From Actinomadura soli (GTDB lineage: Bacteria > Actinomycetota > Actinomycetes > Streptosporangiales > Streptosporangiaceae): a stretch of 64,000 nt of DNA. Below are positions 43,507-51,770 of the stretch, one piece after another; position 1 is the stretch's first letter; each line of letters starts with the position of its first letter. The notes under the pieces are model-generated. The model saw only the letters and a list, made by a program, of their open reading frames with translations, made no database searches and was not told the DNA's origin. A program made the position numbers and the translations under genes. Where the stretch lies: NCBI RefSeq assembly GCF_005889715.1, contig NZ_VCKW01000007.1, forward strand, positions 1-64,000. Reading direction: 5' to 3'.

Positions 43507-44205
43507 ATGTCCACCATCGTTCTGGTCGGCGGATCGTTCCTCGGCGCCTGGGCCTGGGAACGGGTCACGCCGATCCTCATCGCCGCCGACCACGACGTGC
43601 ACCCGCTGACGCTCACCGGTTTCGGCGATCGCGCGCACCTCGGCTCGGCGGCGACAACGCTCGGCACGCACGCCACCGACATCGTCGCCGCGATCGAATT
43701 CGCCGGGCTGCGCGACGTGGTGCTCGTCGCGCACTCATACGGAGGCGCTCCGGCGACGGTCGCCGCCAGCAGAATTCCGGACCGCGTCGCCCGAATCGTC
43801 TACGTCGCCGCCACCATTCCACAGGCGGGGAAGTCGCTGTTCGGCATCCTCCCGCCAGATGCGGAAGAGGCGATCATGCAAACCGTCGAGGACGGTCTGA
43901 TCCCCGTGCTCAGCGATGAGGTGCTCGACGCCAACTTCGGCCGGCACGAGCTCACCCCCGGCGACCGCGCGTGGCTGCGCGCCCGGGGAACCGGCCAGCC
44001 CGTCAACACCTACCGCGACCCCGCGCCCGCCGACCTGAGCGCCGTGGACGGGATACCGCGCACCTATGTCGCCTGCTCCGGCGACCCAGGCGACCCGGCC
44101 GCTCCCCCGGGCCACGAGCTGGTCACCCTCGACAGCGGCCACTGGCCGATGATCAGCCGGCCCGGGGAACTGGCCGGGGTCCTCGACAAGGCGGCCAGGT
44201 CGTGA
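43507..44205 (+). CDS. Alpha/beta hydrolase (salicylate-esterase/MES-like)
   Basis: The 232-residue protein starts at ATG 43507 behind GAAAGGAAG. It shows the compact fold of esterase/lyase-type hydrolases: TIVLVGGSFLGAWAWERVTP, LTGFGDRAHLGSAATTLGTH, the nucleophile elbow VAHSYGGAPATVAA, RIVYVAATIPQAGKSLFGIL and the late His in LDSGHWPMISRPGELA. This resembles plant-MES-like/methylesterase proteins. Stop TGA 44203-44205 overlaps the next start (GTGA), so the pair is coupled. Confidence 0.88.
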   Translation: MSTIVLVGGSFLGAWAWERVTPILIAADHDVHPLTLTGFGDRAHLGSAATTLGTHATDIVAAIEFAGLRDVVLVAHSYGGAPATVAASRIPDRVARIVYVAATIPQAGKSLFGILPPDAEEAIMQTVEDGLIPVLSDEVLDANFGRHELTPGDRAWLRARGTGQPVNTYRDPAPADLSAVDGIPRTYVACSGDPGDPAAPPGHELVTLDSGHWPMISRPGELAGVLDKAARS

Positions 44206-45272
44206 TCCGGCCGTTCCGGGTGGAGATTCCGCAGCACCGGCTGGACGACCTGATCGGCCGCCTTGCCGCGACCCGGTTCACCCGGCCGCTGCCCGGCGAC
44301 GGGCTCGGCGTGCCGACCGCCCGCCTCCGGAAGTTGGTGGAGTACTGGCGCGACGGGTACGACTGGCGGGCGTGGGAGTCCCGGATCAACGCCCACCCGC
44401 AGTTCATCACCGAGATCGACGGGCTGGAGATCCACTTCCTGCACGTCCGCTCGGCGCGGCCGGACGCCGTCCCACTGATCCTTACGCACGGCTGGCCGAT
44501 GTCGGTAGCGGAATACCTGCCGCTCATCGGCCGGCTGAGCGGCCAGTTCCACCTAGTGATCCCCTCCATTCCCGGTTTCGGGTTCTCCGGCGCGCCGGAC
44601 GAGCCCGGCTGGAACCACCACCGCATCGCCCGGACATGGGCGGAGCTCATGCGGCGGCTCGGATATGACCGCTACGGCGTGCACGGCAATGACGTCGGCT
44701 CGCTCATCTCCGTGGAACTGGGCCGCGTTGACCCCGAGCACGTCGCCGGGGTGCACGTCACTCAGATCTTCTCCCTGCCCTCAGGAGATCCGGCGGAGTC
44801 GGCGCCGCTGAACCGGGAGGACGTGGCACGGCTTCGCGCGCTGGAGGGGTTCGTGGCGCACAAGGGCGCTTATCTCCGACTCCAGGCCACACAGCCGCAG
44901 ACGCTCGCGCACGCGCTGGCCGACTCCCCCGCCGGCCAACTCGCCTGGAACCTGCAGCTGTTCGGCGAGACGGTCGGCGACGACTACGTCCTCACCAACG
45001 CCACGATCTACTGGCTCACCGACAGCGCGGGCTCCGCGGCCCTGTCCGGCTACCACGGAAACCAGCCTCCGGCAGAACCCTCATCGTTCCCCCTCGGCCT
45101 GGCCCGCTTCGCCGGCGACTTCTTCCCTTCGATCCGCGCCCTCGCGGAACGGGACCACCGGCGCATCGTGCATTGGAGCGACTTCGATAGCGGCGGGCAC
45201 CACCCCTCACACGAGGCCCCCGACCTGCTCGCCGGCGACATCCGCGCCTTCTTCACCTCAAGCATGACGTAA
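44202..45272 (+). CDS. Epoxide hydrolase
   Basis: The 356-residue protein has the N-terminal epoxide-hydrolase domain (RPFRVEIPQHRLDDLIGRLA, RLRKLVEYWRDGYDWRAWES) and the alpha/beta core: HGWPMSVAEYLP oxyanion region, the GFGFSGAPDEPGW strand, nucleophile Asp in GVHGNDVGSLISVELG, and the distal acid/His region in IRALAERDHRRIVHWSDF. GTG 44202 overlaps the hydrolase stop. It opens an epoxide to a diol. The pair may serve detoxification or catabolism, controlled by the divergent WYL regulator. Confidence 0.92.
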   Translation: MIRPFRVEIPQHRLDDLIGRLAATRFTRPLPGDGLGVPTARLRKLVEYWRDGYDWRAWESRINAHPQFITEIDGLEIHFLHVRSARPDAVPLILTHGWPMSVAEYLPLIGRLSGQFHLVIPSIPGFGFSGAPDEPGWNHHRIARTWAELMRRLGYDRYGVHGNDVGSLISVELGRVDPEHVAGVHVTQIFSLPSGDPAESAPLNREDVARLRALEGFVAHKGAYLRLQATQPQTLAHALADSPAGQLAWNLQLFGETVGDDYVLTNATIYWLTDSAGSAALSGYHGNQPPAEPSSFPLGLARFAGDFFPSIRALAERDHRRIVHWSDFDSGGHHPSHEAPDLLAGDIRAFFTSSMT

Positions 45273-45315
45273 ACCCTCGTCGCCCCCTTGCCCTGGGCGA
45301 ACTCGTTCGGTCGGC

Positions 45316-45606
45316 ATGCTCCTCACGGCGCATACCGAGGCGTTCCACCCCCACGCGCGGGACACGACAGTTCGGCCCTCGGTCTGGATCGGGCAGCTCA
45401 TCGAGGAGCGCCGCCAGGCGTTCAAGGCCCGCACTGGGCAGGAGATGAGCTGCGTCAACGTGTGGTTGGCCGGGCACCTGCAGGAACAGGACGCGCTCGG
45501 CCGTATCATCGTCAAGATCGAGCAGACCCGACTCGCCGACGGGACCGTCCAGGCCATCCGCGGCGCGGGAGTCGCCGCTCGCACCGACGCCATCCCACTC
45601 ATCTAG
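45316..45606 (+). CDS. Hypothetical protein
   Basis: The 96-residue product starts at ATG 45316, 43 bp after the epoxide hydrolase. It has a mainly helical look (PSVWIGQLIEERRQAFKART, IIVKIEQTRLADGTV) with a single Cys in GQEMSCVNVWLAGHLQEQD. There is no signal peptide. I do not recognise the family. Codon use is actinobacterial. It may be an independent small gene or a fragment of a larger one. Confidence 0.45.
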   Translation: MLLTAHTEAFHPHARDTTVRPSVWIGQLIEERRQAFKARTGQEMSCVNVWLAGHLQEQDALGRIIVKIEQTRLADGTVQAIRGAGVAARTDAIPLI

Positions 45607-45672
45607 TTGCCGGGGCGACCGAGGTACCGTCGCCGTTCAGCAGCACCCGTGGAGTGCCCGCCCGCGACGTGC

Positions 45673-45933
45673 TCATGCCTGTTCCTCTTGCGTGCCGTGG
45701 GTGTCGGGGAGCAGTGGGGTCATCCGTTCGATGAACGCCTCCAGCCGACGTAGCAGGTCGCGCTCTCGCTCCTTGACCACGATCTCCGGAATGGCCGCCG
45801 CCGCGCCGCGGACCGGGACGGGCAGGCACTGGGCGTCCAACGCGTCGTTGCCGCACCGCAACTGCTCGTGGGCGGCCGGTGTCCATCCACCGTGCTCGCG
45901 CAGCACCTCAGCGGTAGCCGCCGTAGCCAGCAC
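45673..45933 (-). CDS. Hypothetical protein, probably 5'-truncated
   Basis: The frame from GTG 45933 gives 86 residues: NYVLATAATAEVLREHGGWT, LRCGNDALDAQCLPVPV, IPEIVVKERERDLLRRLEAF and a polar tail. Protein-like acidic sequence continues upstream of the GTG in the same frame but without a start codon, so the gene probably lost its 5' end. Family unknown. It lies antisense to the start of the dehydratase-like remnant. Confidence 0.45.
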   Translation of the reverse strand: MLATAATAEVLREHGGWTPAAHEQLRCGNDALDAQCLPVPVRGAAAAIPEIVVKERERDLLRRLEAFIERMTPLLPDTHGTQEEQA

Positions 45934-46064
45934 GTAGTTGCCGAGTGAATCGCCCCCGTCGTCGGGCCGGTCGTCCGCGTCATCTTGGCCGTGCCCGTAC
46001 TCGCGTTCGTCATGGCGGCGACGCTGCCACCGTTCGCGCGGTGGTGGTGGGGAATCGGCGCTCC

Positions 46065-46512
46065 AGTCCCTATGCCGACTTGCCCACCGTCAAGCCCGGC
46101 GCGGAGCATGCGCAGCTGTCCTTCCACGCCGCCCGCGTTCAGGCCGACCTGCTCACCCGCGCCCCGCAGGCGCTGCCCCGGCTGGTCAACGTCGGCGAGT
46201 TCCGGCAGCGCGGCCAGGGGTTCTGTTCCCGTGTGATATGACCGTCGGCGTCCGCGACCGGCGCCTCTACCTCGCTGAGGCCGTCATTGGCACGCGCCTG
46301 GAATTCCTCGCCCCCACCACGATCAACTTCCTGTGGAACAACCACACTCCACCCCTGGCGCCGCTCCTGGCCGAGATCAGCCGGGCCCAATAGCGCAAGT
46401 GACCTGGTTCCACTGGGGCGCAGCCTGGACCTTGCCGTTCACCCCAGCGCTGCACTACCGGCGCTCGATTTTGGGCCCGCGCGAAGGAGACTGCCAGCCC
46501 GGTACCTGTTAT
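46065..46512 (+). pseudogene. Possible lantibiotic/thiopeptide dehydratase (LanB-type) fragment
   Basis: Three plus-strand frames, separated by slips near 46215 and 46392, read consecutively as one protein. The pieces are HAQLSFHAARVQADLLTRAP with LPRLVNVGEFRQRG, then MTVGVRDRRLYLAEAVIGTR with PTTINFLWNNHTPPLAPLLA, then AQVTWFHWGAAWTLPFTPAL with HYRRSIL. The succession 'VGVRDGRLYL ... HTPPLARFLAEI ... F.WGAA..LPFLPR(V/L).YGR..L' is what I know from the glutamyl/Ser-Thr dehydratase domain of LanB-type RiPP enzymes. It is disrupted and incomplete, so not functional. The assignment is tentative. Confidence 0.45.
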
Positions 46513-47115
46513 TGAGAGAATTCCGGGCGTGGGTTGCGCGCTTGGTTGAACTCCTCCAGCGTGGCGCCGGCCTGGGCCAGGAGGGAGATCAGTGCCTGTT
46601 CGCCAAGCTTCAACTCGCCCTGGTCGCGACGGGCGATCAGGTCGGGGACTGACACCTTGCCCGGCATGATGTCGTAGTCGCTGAAGTAGACGAACTTGGG
46701 CGGCATGCCGTGCAGGTGCTCGTCGATCAGGTGGCAGTCGATGCTCTGATCCCGCCAGACCCGGATCCATCTGATCATTTCCCGGACGGTGCCGGGCGGC
46801 TCATCGATCGCTTCGATCGCCTTGCGGAATTGGGCCATGGAGGTAGCGTCCGCCAGCTCGGGGGAGGCGTCGAGCACCAGCCCCAGCTCGTCCCGGAGGT
46901 GCCGGACGATCGCCACTTCGTCAGCATCGAAGTCGTAGGTGCGGCCGGAGTAGCGGTAGCCGTAGTTGACGGTGATGGTGCGGCCGGTGAGGGTGCCGGG
47001 ACCCGAGGTCGTCCTCGATCTTGGCGATCTCCTCGTCCGTCAGCCGGAACGTGGTCTTGATCGCGGTGATCTTCTCGTTCGCGGGCGTCTTCTTGAAAAA
47101 TCCGGAAAGAGTGGG
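46509..47115 (-). pseudogene. AAA-family ATPase, C-terminal remnant
   Basis: The minus strand encodes the C-terminal part of an AAA/OLD-like ATPase: KITAIKTTFRLTDEEIAKIE, then after a slip near 46998 GTLTGRTITVNYGYRYSGRT, DADEVAIVRHLRDELGLVLD, and FVYFSDYDIMPGKVSVPDLI, ARRDQGELKLGEQALISLLA. A stretch like KFVYFSDYDIMPGKVS is typical of large ATP-dependent nuclease-like proteins, where the ATPase domain is split. Walker A is missing and the frame is broken. It is the tail of a defence- or repair-type ATPase whose remainder is lost. Confidence 0.55.
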
Positions 47116-47275
47116 CAATGCACTCTGCCCTGAAGAGTTCCGACCAGGAAATCCAACAATCCCTCCTGGTAATGCCACCAGCGTCCCCGGACGATCATGA
47201 CCGTCCATCTATCGGAGTCTGGATGCGTCAGCAACATACATTTGTCGCCATTGTAGGTATTGCCTCACTGCAGTA

Positions 47276-47430
47276 CGGGGCTCGGACACCCCGATCCAGT
47301 CGGGCATCCGCCATATCGCCACCGCGTATACCGCCGCCAGCACGGCCAGACCGAGCCCGGTCAGGGCCACTCCCCCGGCCTGCGCAGCCGGTTTCGCGAG
47401 TTCGTGCTGTGCTCTGCGCTGAAGGGCGCC
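47276..47430 (-). pseudogene. Pentapeptide-repeat protein N-terminal fragment (second copy)
   Basis: The minus strand reads AQHELAKPAAQAGGVALTGL, then GLAVLAAVYAVAIWRMPDW and IGVSEPR, the same TM region as in the copy at 2871-3453. Over 144 aligned bases (3301-3444 against 47281-47424) I count 18 differences and no gaps. The similarity ends abruptly after SEPR, so only the membrane-anchor segment survives. Confidence 0.7.
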
Positions 47431-47553
47431 CCATCCGGTTCACGGCGGACCAGTCAAACGGGAACCGTCTCGACCCTGCTCGCAAGTCACCGCATCCGGC
47501 CGACATCCACCGCATCCGACACCCCCGGGACGGGGCGCGGCTACCATCGCTCG

Positions 47554-48021
47554 GTGGCGTGGATCGACCCAGTGACCTGGTACGCAACGCTACCCGGCTG
47601 CTACCTGGCGACCGGCATGCTGCTCACCGATCCCCAGGGCCGCGTGCTGCTGGTCAAGACCCACTACCGCAAGGACTGGGGGCTGCCCGGCGGCGTCGCC
47701 GAAGAAGGCGAACCCCCGCACCTGGCCTGCCGCCGGGAAATCCGTGAAGAACTCGGCCTGGACCGCCCCGCCGGCCCGCTGCTGGCCGTCGACTTCGCCG
47801 CCGCCGACGGCAACCGGCTCCGCTCGATGATCTACCTGATCTTCGACGGCGGAACCCTCACCGACGCCCCCGCCATCACCGTGCAGGAAGACGAGATCGC
47901 CGCCTACGCCTTCCTGCCACCAACCGGCGCCGCCGCGCACATGGCGGCCACCACCGCCCACCGGCTGCCGCGAGCGCTGGCAGCGCGCCGCACCGGCCAC
48001 GTGGCCTACCTGCCGTCCTGA
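47554..48021 (+). CDS. Nudix hydrolase
   Basis: The 155-residue protein starts at GTG 47554. It has the complete Nudix fold: LPGCYLATGMLLTDPQGRVL, then the Nudix box GGVAEEGEPPHLACRREIRE running into ELGL, matching G-x5-E-x7-REUXEEXGU. The C-terminal part has MIYLIFDGGTLTDAPAITVQ and DEIAAYAFLPP. It hydrolyses a nucleoside-diphosphate derivative; the substrate is unknown. It lies between two pentapeptide-gene fragments on the other strand and appears to be a complete survivor in a decayed region. Confidence 0.9.
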   Translation: MAWIDPVTWYATLPGCYLATGMLLTDPQGRVLLVKTHYRKDWGLPGGVAEEGEPPHLACRREIREELGLDRPAGPLLAVDFAAADGNRLRSMIYLIFDGGTLTDAPAITVQEDEIAAYAFLPPTGAAAHMAATTAHRLPRALAARRTGHVAYLPS

Positions 48022-48046
48022 CCGAACCATCGATTCCCGGACACCT

Positions 48047-48150
48047 CAGAACCGGGTGCGTGCGTCCACGCGCGCCACCGCCTGGATCTCCTGCTCCGAC
48101 ACCCGATCGCCCCGCGCAGGTCCGCGCCGCTGAGGTGCGTAGGTTGCGTC
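48047..48150 (-). pseudogene. Pentapeptide-repeat protein C-terminal fragment
   Basis: On the minus strand the last ~35 codons read THLSGADLRGAIG, then after a one-frame slip VSEQEIQAVARVDARTRF before TGA 48047-48049. The A(D/N)LRGA-type repeats followed by a short Q/E-rich end ('...EIRAVA..D..TRF') are typical of the C terminus of pentapeptide-repeat proteins. It lies upstream, in minus-strand order, of the N-terminal fragment at 47276-47430, so the two cannot be a simple interrupted gene. Confidence 0.5.
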
Positions 48151-48349
48151 CACGGAGGTGGTGTACGAGTTTCCGCAGGTGAAGAGCGTGGCGTCGTGAC
48201 GTGAGACGGCCACCGCGTAGATCCTTCGAATCGACCAAGATCAGAAAGAAGGAACGCGATGGCCGTGGACAACAGTGTGGACCCTAATGACGTCCTTCGC
48301 CTCCAGGTTCTCCACTCCGACTGGCCATAACGCTCTGTCACTGGCGGAG

Positions 48350-49225
48350 CTACTGGGCGCAGACCGCCGCCACGCCGACGGTCCAGTCGCCCGCAGTACC
48401 GGTCTCGTCCTCGACCGCGCCGATAGTGACCTGATTCAGCGCGGGGTCGACGACGACACGATCGACCACCAGATGGGACAGGATGGCGTTGGTCGCGGCC
48501 GACACGCCCGGACCAGCGCCGTGCACGCGCGTGCCGGGCGGGCAGGTGACAGTCGCGGACTTTCCGGCCGAGCTCGCCGCGGAGCTGCCGTACACGATCT
48601 GCAGGCCGGGGACGGGCACCGCGCACACCGCATAGGACGTCAGGCTCCAATTCCCGGCGAAGCCGTTGGAGTCTTCGATCGCGGCGACGTTGTTGGCGAT
48701 CGGCGGATCGAAGAAGAAGTTCGCCTCGGCGGTGATGTGCACCTGGCCCGATCCGTTATTGACCTGGACGCCCAATCCCAGCATGTTCGTACCGGACGGA
48801 CAGAACGCGAAGAGGTTCCGCGTCTGGTCGGACGATGTGGCCGACGTGGCGGCGACGATCTGGAGCCCCGGCAGCGGGTCGGCGCACACGGCGTACGCAC
48901 GCAGGCTCCAATTTCCAGTGAAACCGGTCTCGTCCTCCCGCCCGGCCACCACATAGCGACCACCGGCGCCGTCTTGAACCGGCCGGAGCTGGGTGAGCAC
49001 CACCTGTCCGCCACCACCGATGATCTCACCCCCGCCGCCGACGACCCGTTTACCGACCGGGCAGGAGGCCGCGATGCTCTTTTGCGTCAGCGAGTCCGAC
49101 GCGCCAGTGGCGACCACACGGCCCAACCCGCCCACCGCCGAGGCCGCGGGCGCCACCGCCACGCCCGCCACCGTCATGCCCAACAGGGCGGCACCACATG
49201 CCGCCCCTTTCCGCCACCATCGCAT
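48350..49225 (-). CDS. Secreted protein with three Cys-containing repeats
   Basis: The 291-residue protein begins at ATG 49225, which has AGGAG seven bases upstream (ATG 49240 is an alternative without one). It has a Sec signal peptide (GAALLGMTVAGVAVAPAASA, cleavage near residue 30). The mature part contains three similar units of about 80 residues, each with a 'CP.G....G.G' start and a 'GNWSL.AYAVCA.PLPGLQIV' end; the third ends with GTAGDWTVGVAAVCAQ. Each unit has two conserved cysteines that could form a disulphide. The function is unknown; I would call it an extracytoplasmic repeat protein. Confidence 0.8.
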   Translation of the reverse strand: MRWWRKGAACGAALLGMTVAGVAVAPAASAVGGLGRVVATGASDSLTQKSIAASCPVGKRVVGGGGEIIGGGGQVVLTQLRPVQDGAGGRYVVAGREDETGFTGNWSLRAYAVCADPLPGLQIVAATSATSSDQTRNLFAFCPSGTNMLGLGVQVNNGSGQVHITAEANFFFDPPIANNVAAIEDSNGFAGNWSLTSYAVCAVPVPGLQIVYGSSAASSAGKSATVTCPPGTRVHGAGPGVSAATNAILSHLVVDRVVVDPALNQVTIGAVEDETGTAGDWTVGVAAVCAQ

Positions 49226-49553
49226 TGACCGACTCCTCATCGTGGACAACAGGTTCCGACGTGCATTCGCCGCACCCCACCCCCCGGATGAGCAAAGAGC
49301 CCGAGCATCTTCAACGATCCGCTGTGGCAACCCCGCATGGGGGGAATACGCCCCGATGAGCGGTCCGAGAGGCCGGGCGAGACGCACCAGTGGTAGCCGC
49401 CGAGCTCGGCCCGGTGATCGCGCGACGCGGGCGGCGGGCACCCGTCGGCGGTGACACGTCGATGTCCGGCTTCAGGGAGGACCCGAGGGATGGTTTCCTA
49501 CTTAATTGGTAGATATAGTTCAATCAATGTCGAGGCCCCGCGAGGAGGACGCG
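49226..49553. other. Divergent intergenic region with AT-rich promoter-like stretch
   Basis: The 328-bp region separates two divergently transcribed genes. Around 49495-49530 the DNA is unusually AT-rich with TAGATA and TATAGT motifs upstream of the sulfotransferase, suggesting a promoter, but no consensus -35 at standard distance was confirmed. I see no palindrome of clear significance. Confidence 0.4.
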
Positions 49554-50543
49554 ATGGCCCTGCCGGACTTCCTGGTGGTCGGTGCTCCGAAGGCCGGGAC
49601 CACCGCGCTGCACGCGGCGCTGGCCGGTCACCCCGCGCTGCACTTGTCGGCGGTGAAAGAGCCCAAGTTCTTTCTCACTGACGGCGCGCCTCCGACCCGG
49701 GGCGGGCCGGGCGACGCGCAGACCTACCGGGAGCATGTCTGGCGCAGGATGGAGTACGATGCGCTGTTCGCGGACGCCCCGCCCGGCACGCTGCGCGGGG
49801 AGTCGACCCCGTTCTACCTGTACGACCGCGCCGCCCAGCGGCGCATTCACAAGCTGATCCCCGAGGCTCGGCTGATCGCCGTCCTGCGCGACCCGGTGGA
49901 GCGGGCCCACTCCAACTGGACGCATCTGTGGTCGGCCGGGCTGGAGCCCATCGACGATGTGGTCCGCGCCTGCCGGGAGGAGGAGCGGCGGATCGACGCG
50001 GGCTGGGCAGCCTTCTGGCACTACGTCCGGCTGGGCCGGTACGGCGAGCAGTTAGAGCACCTGTACGGGTTGTTCCCTCGCGACCAGGTCTTGGTCTTCC
50101 GGTATCGCGAGCTGCTGGAGCGCCCGGCACCGACGCTGGACCGCATCTGCTCGTTCCTGGGCGTCGAGCCGGGCGTGCTCACCGAGGTGCCGCGGGAGAA
50201 CGTCACCGTGCATCCCGGCCGCACGATGCGTCATCGCGTCCTGTCGCGGGTGCTGCGGACCGGCGTGGCGGCGGGCGCGGTGCTGCCCGTCGACCTGGCC
50301 ACCCGGGTCACCACGCCGCTGGAACGCGCCCTGCAGCGGGGCGGCCCGTCCCGGCGGCCGCTGACCTGGGAGCAGCGCGAGGCCCTCATCCCCTGCTTCG
50401 AAGCGGACCTCAAGCTGCTGGAGGAGGTCACCGGGGAGGACTTCGGCGACTGGCTGGAGCCGAAGCCGGCCTCCGGCGGCCGGGTGGGCGCCCGGCCCAA
50501 CGGGCAGCACCAGGCCCGCAACGGCCGTCCGCGTTCACGCTGA
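49554..50543 (+). CDS. PAPS-dependent sulfotransferase
   Basis: The 329-residue protein starts at ATG 49554 behind GAGGAGG. It has the sulfotransferase 5'-phosphosulfate loop DFLVVGAPKAGTTALHAAL and the 3'-phosphate site LIAVLRDPVERAHSNWTHLW. Between them lie EPKFFLTDG and GESTPFYLYDRAAQRRIHKL; a C-terminal ERALQRGGPSRRPLTWEQRE helix follows. It transfers a sulfo group from PAPS to an alcohol or amine of an unknown acceptor such as a glycan, lipid or secondary metabolite. It converges on the beta-propeller gene 15 bp downstream. Confidence 0.9.
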   Translation: MALPDFLVVGAPKAGTTALHAALAGHPALHLSAVKEPKFFLTDGAPPTRGGPGDAQTYREHVWRRMEYDALFADAPPGTLRGESTPFYLYDRAAQRRIHKLIPEARLIAVLRDPVERAHSNWTHLWSAGLEPIDDVVRACREEERRIDAGWAAFWHYVRLGRYGEQLEHLYGLFPRDQVLVFRYRELLERPAPTLDRICSFLGVEPGVLTEVPRENVTVHPGRTMRHRVLSRVLRTGVAAGAVLPVDLATRVTTPLERALQRGGPSRRPLTWEQREALIPCFEADLKLLEEVTGEDFGDWLEPKPASGGRVGARPNGQHQARNGRPRSR

Positions 50544-50557
50544 AGATGCGGGACGGG

Positions 50558-51487
50558 TCAGCGCGACTCGGTTCGCAGTTCGTGTGCTCCATCCGCACGG
50601 GTCACCTCGTAGAACAGACGGAGGCGACCGTCCTGAGTGGTGAGGACCTCCAGGTAGCGCAACCCGCCACCGAGATAGGGCGAGGACGCCCATGGGGCGG
50701 ATCCGATGGCCGAGAGCGCACCAGGGTCGTCGCCGATGGCGAAGCCGGTGCGCTCCTCGAAGTTCTCCGCCGCGCCGGCCCGGCCGTCATAGGCCGCCAC
50801 GATCCCGTCGGGCGTGAAGCGCACCGCGCTGACCCGGACGCCCCGGGCGTCCCACTCGCCGGCCCGGGGGTTGAGAGCCGTCCCGTGCCAGACCCACTCC
50901 AGGCCGTCCGCGCTGGTGGCGTACTCGGTGGCCATCTGGTCGGCCTCGGCGGCGTCGGCCAGCGGATGGCACGAGGCCCACAGGTGCCAGCGGCCGCCGT
51001 GCTGGACGATCACCGGATCCTTCACACCCGTCTTCTCGTCGCCGGGCAGGACGACCCGCCGGTCACGGGGGCTGAACCCGTCCGGGGCGTCGGACTGGAG
51101 CACCTCCACACGCCAGTGCTTGGTTCCCGGCGTGGCACAGCTCAGGTAGAGCCGCCACGTTCCCTCGGGGGTCCGGACGAGAGTGGGCCGCTCCAGGGAC
51201 TCGGCCTCCATCGCGTCCTTGCTGATCACTACCAGCGGTTCGAAGCGCTCCCCATCGGCGGAGCGGGCGACGACCACCGCGTAACCCCGCCCCTTCCCGA
51301 TGGGGCGGCGTAGCCGGTAGGCCAGGTAGATCCAGCCCTCGCTCTCGACCGCGCTGGGCGCTCCGGCCCAGTACCCGTCGCCGTCGCCCGGCGGTTCGAC
51401 GGCGACCACCGAACGGTCCGGGCGCGGCAGCAGAGCGGCGACCCGCCGATCAAATTCCCCCATTTCCATGTCGGAATAATAGGGCAT
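50558..51487 (-). CDS. Five-bladed beta-propeller protein (GH43/GH32-like)
   Basis: The 309-residue protein starts at ATG 51487 (GTG or ATG alternatives exist; the site is weak). Repeated strands with Asp-box-like and YW/Trp-rich motifs occur: WAGAPSAVESEGWIYLAYRL, RPTLVRTPEGTWRLYLSC, VKDPVIVQHGGRWHLWASCH, ATSADGLEWVWHGTAL. These match five-bladed propeller families that include GH43, GH32/68 and GH130. Catalytic acids expected for GH43 cannot be assigned with confidence. It may bind or cleave a glycan; no signal peptide is visible. Confidence 0.7.
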   Translation of the reverse strand: MPYYSDMEMGEFDRRVAALLPRPDRSVVAVEPPGDGDGYWAGAPSAVESEGWIYLAYRLRRPIGKGRGYAVVVARSADGERFEPLVVISKDAMEAESLERPTLVRTPEGTWRLYLSCATPGTKHWRVEVLQSDAPDGFSPRDRRVVLPGDEKTGVKDPVIVQHGGRWHLWASCHPLADAAEADQMATEYATSADGLEWVWHGTALNPRAGEWDARGVRVSAVRFTPDGIVAAYDGRAGAAENFEERTGFAIGDDPGALSAIGSAPWASSPYLGGGLRYLEVLTTQDGRLRLFYEVTRADGAHELRTESR

Positions 51488-51502
51488 GGTGCCCCGGCCC
51501 AA

Positions 51503-51770
51503 GGTCCAGCCATCCGGCGCGTCCAGGATGGCGGCGCGCCCGCGGCGGCCCGGCGCGTGACACGCGAGACGACCAAGGTTGTCGCATCATCTTCAGAGTC
51601 ATCGCCGCGACCACGACAACCTCAGAGGACGCCTGGCGGCCAGGGCTGCGCGAACGCGTTCGATCCCGGAAATGCGCAGCGGGCGACGGCCGACGAGCAG
51701 ACCCAGCACGAGCGTGCCCGCGAGTGCCACGCGCAGCCGGGCGTCCTCACCGATCAGGGCCCGTCGGCGA
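51503..51770. other. No supported gene
   Basis: The stretch has an 8-bp inverted repeat, GGTTGTCG (51577-51584) and CGACAACC (51614-51621), separated by 29 bases, otherwise nothing. A minus-strand frame crosses it but shows no protein-like features. Confidence 0.35.

Noticed and set aside
51577-51621. 8-bp inverted repeat GGTTGTCG/CGACAACC
   Set aside because: The 29-base loop is too long for a normal operator or terminator and there is no adjacent gene start to support it.
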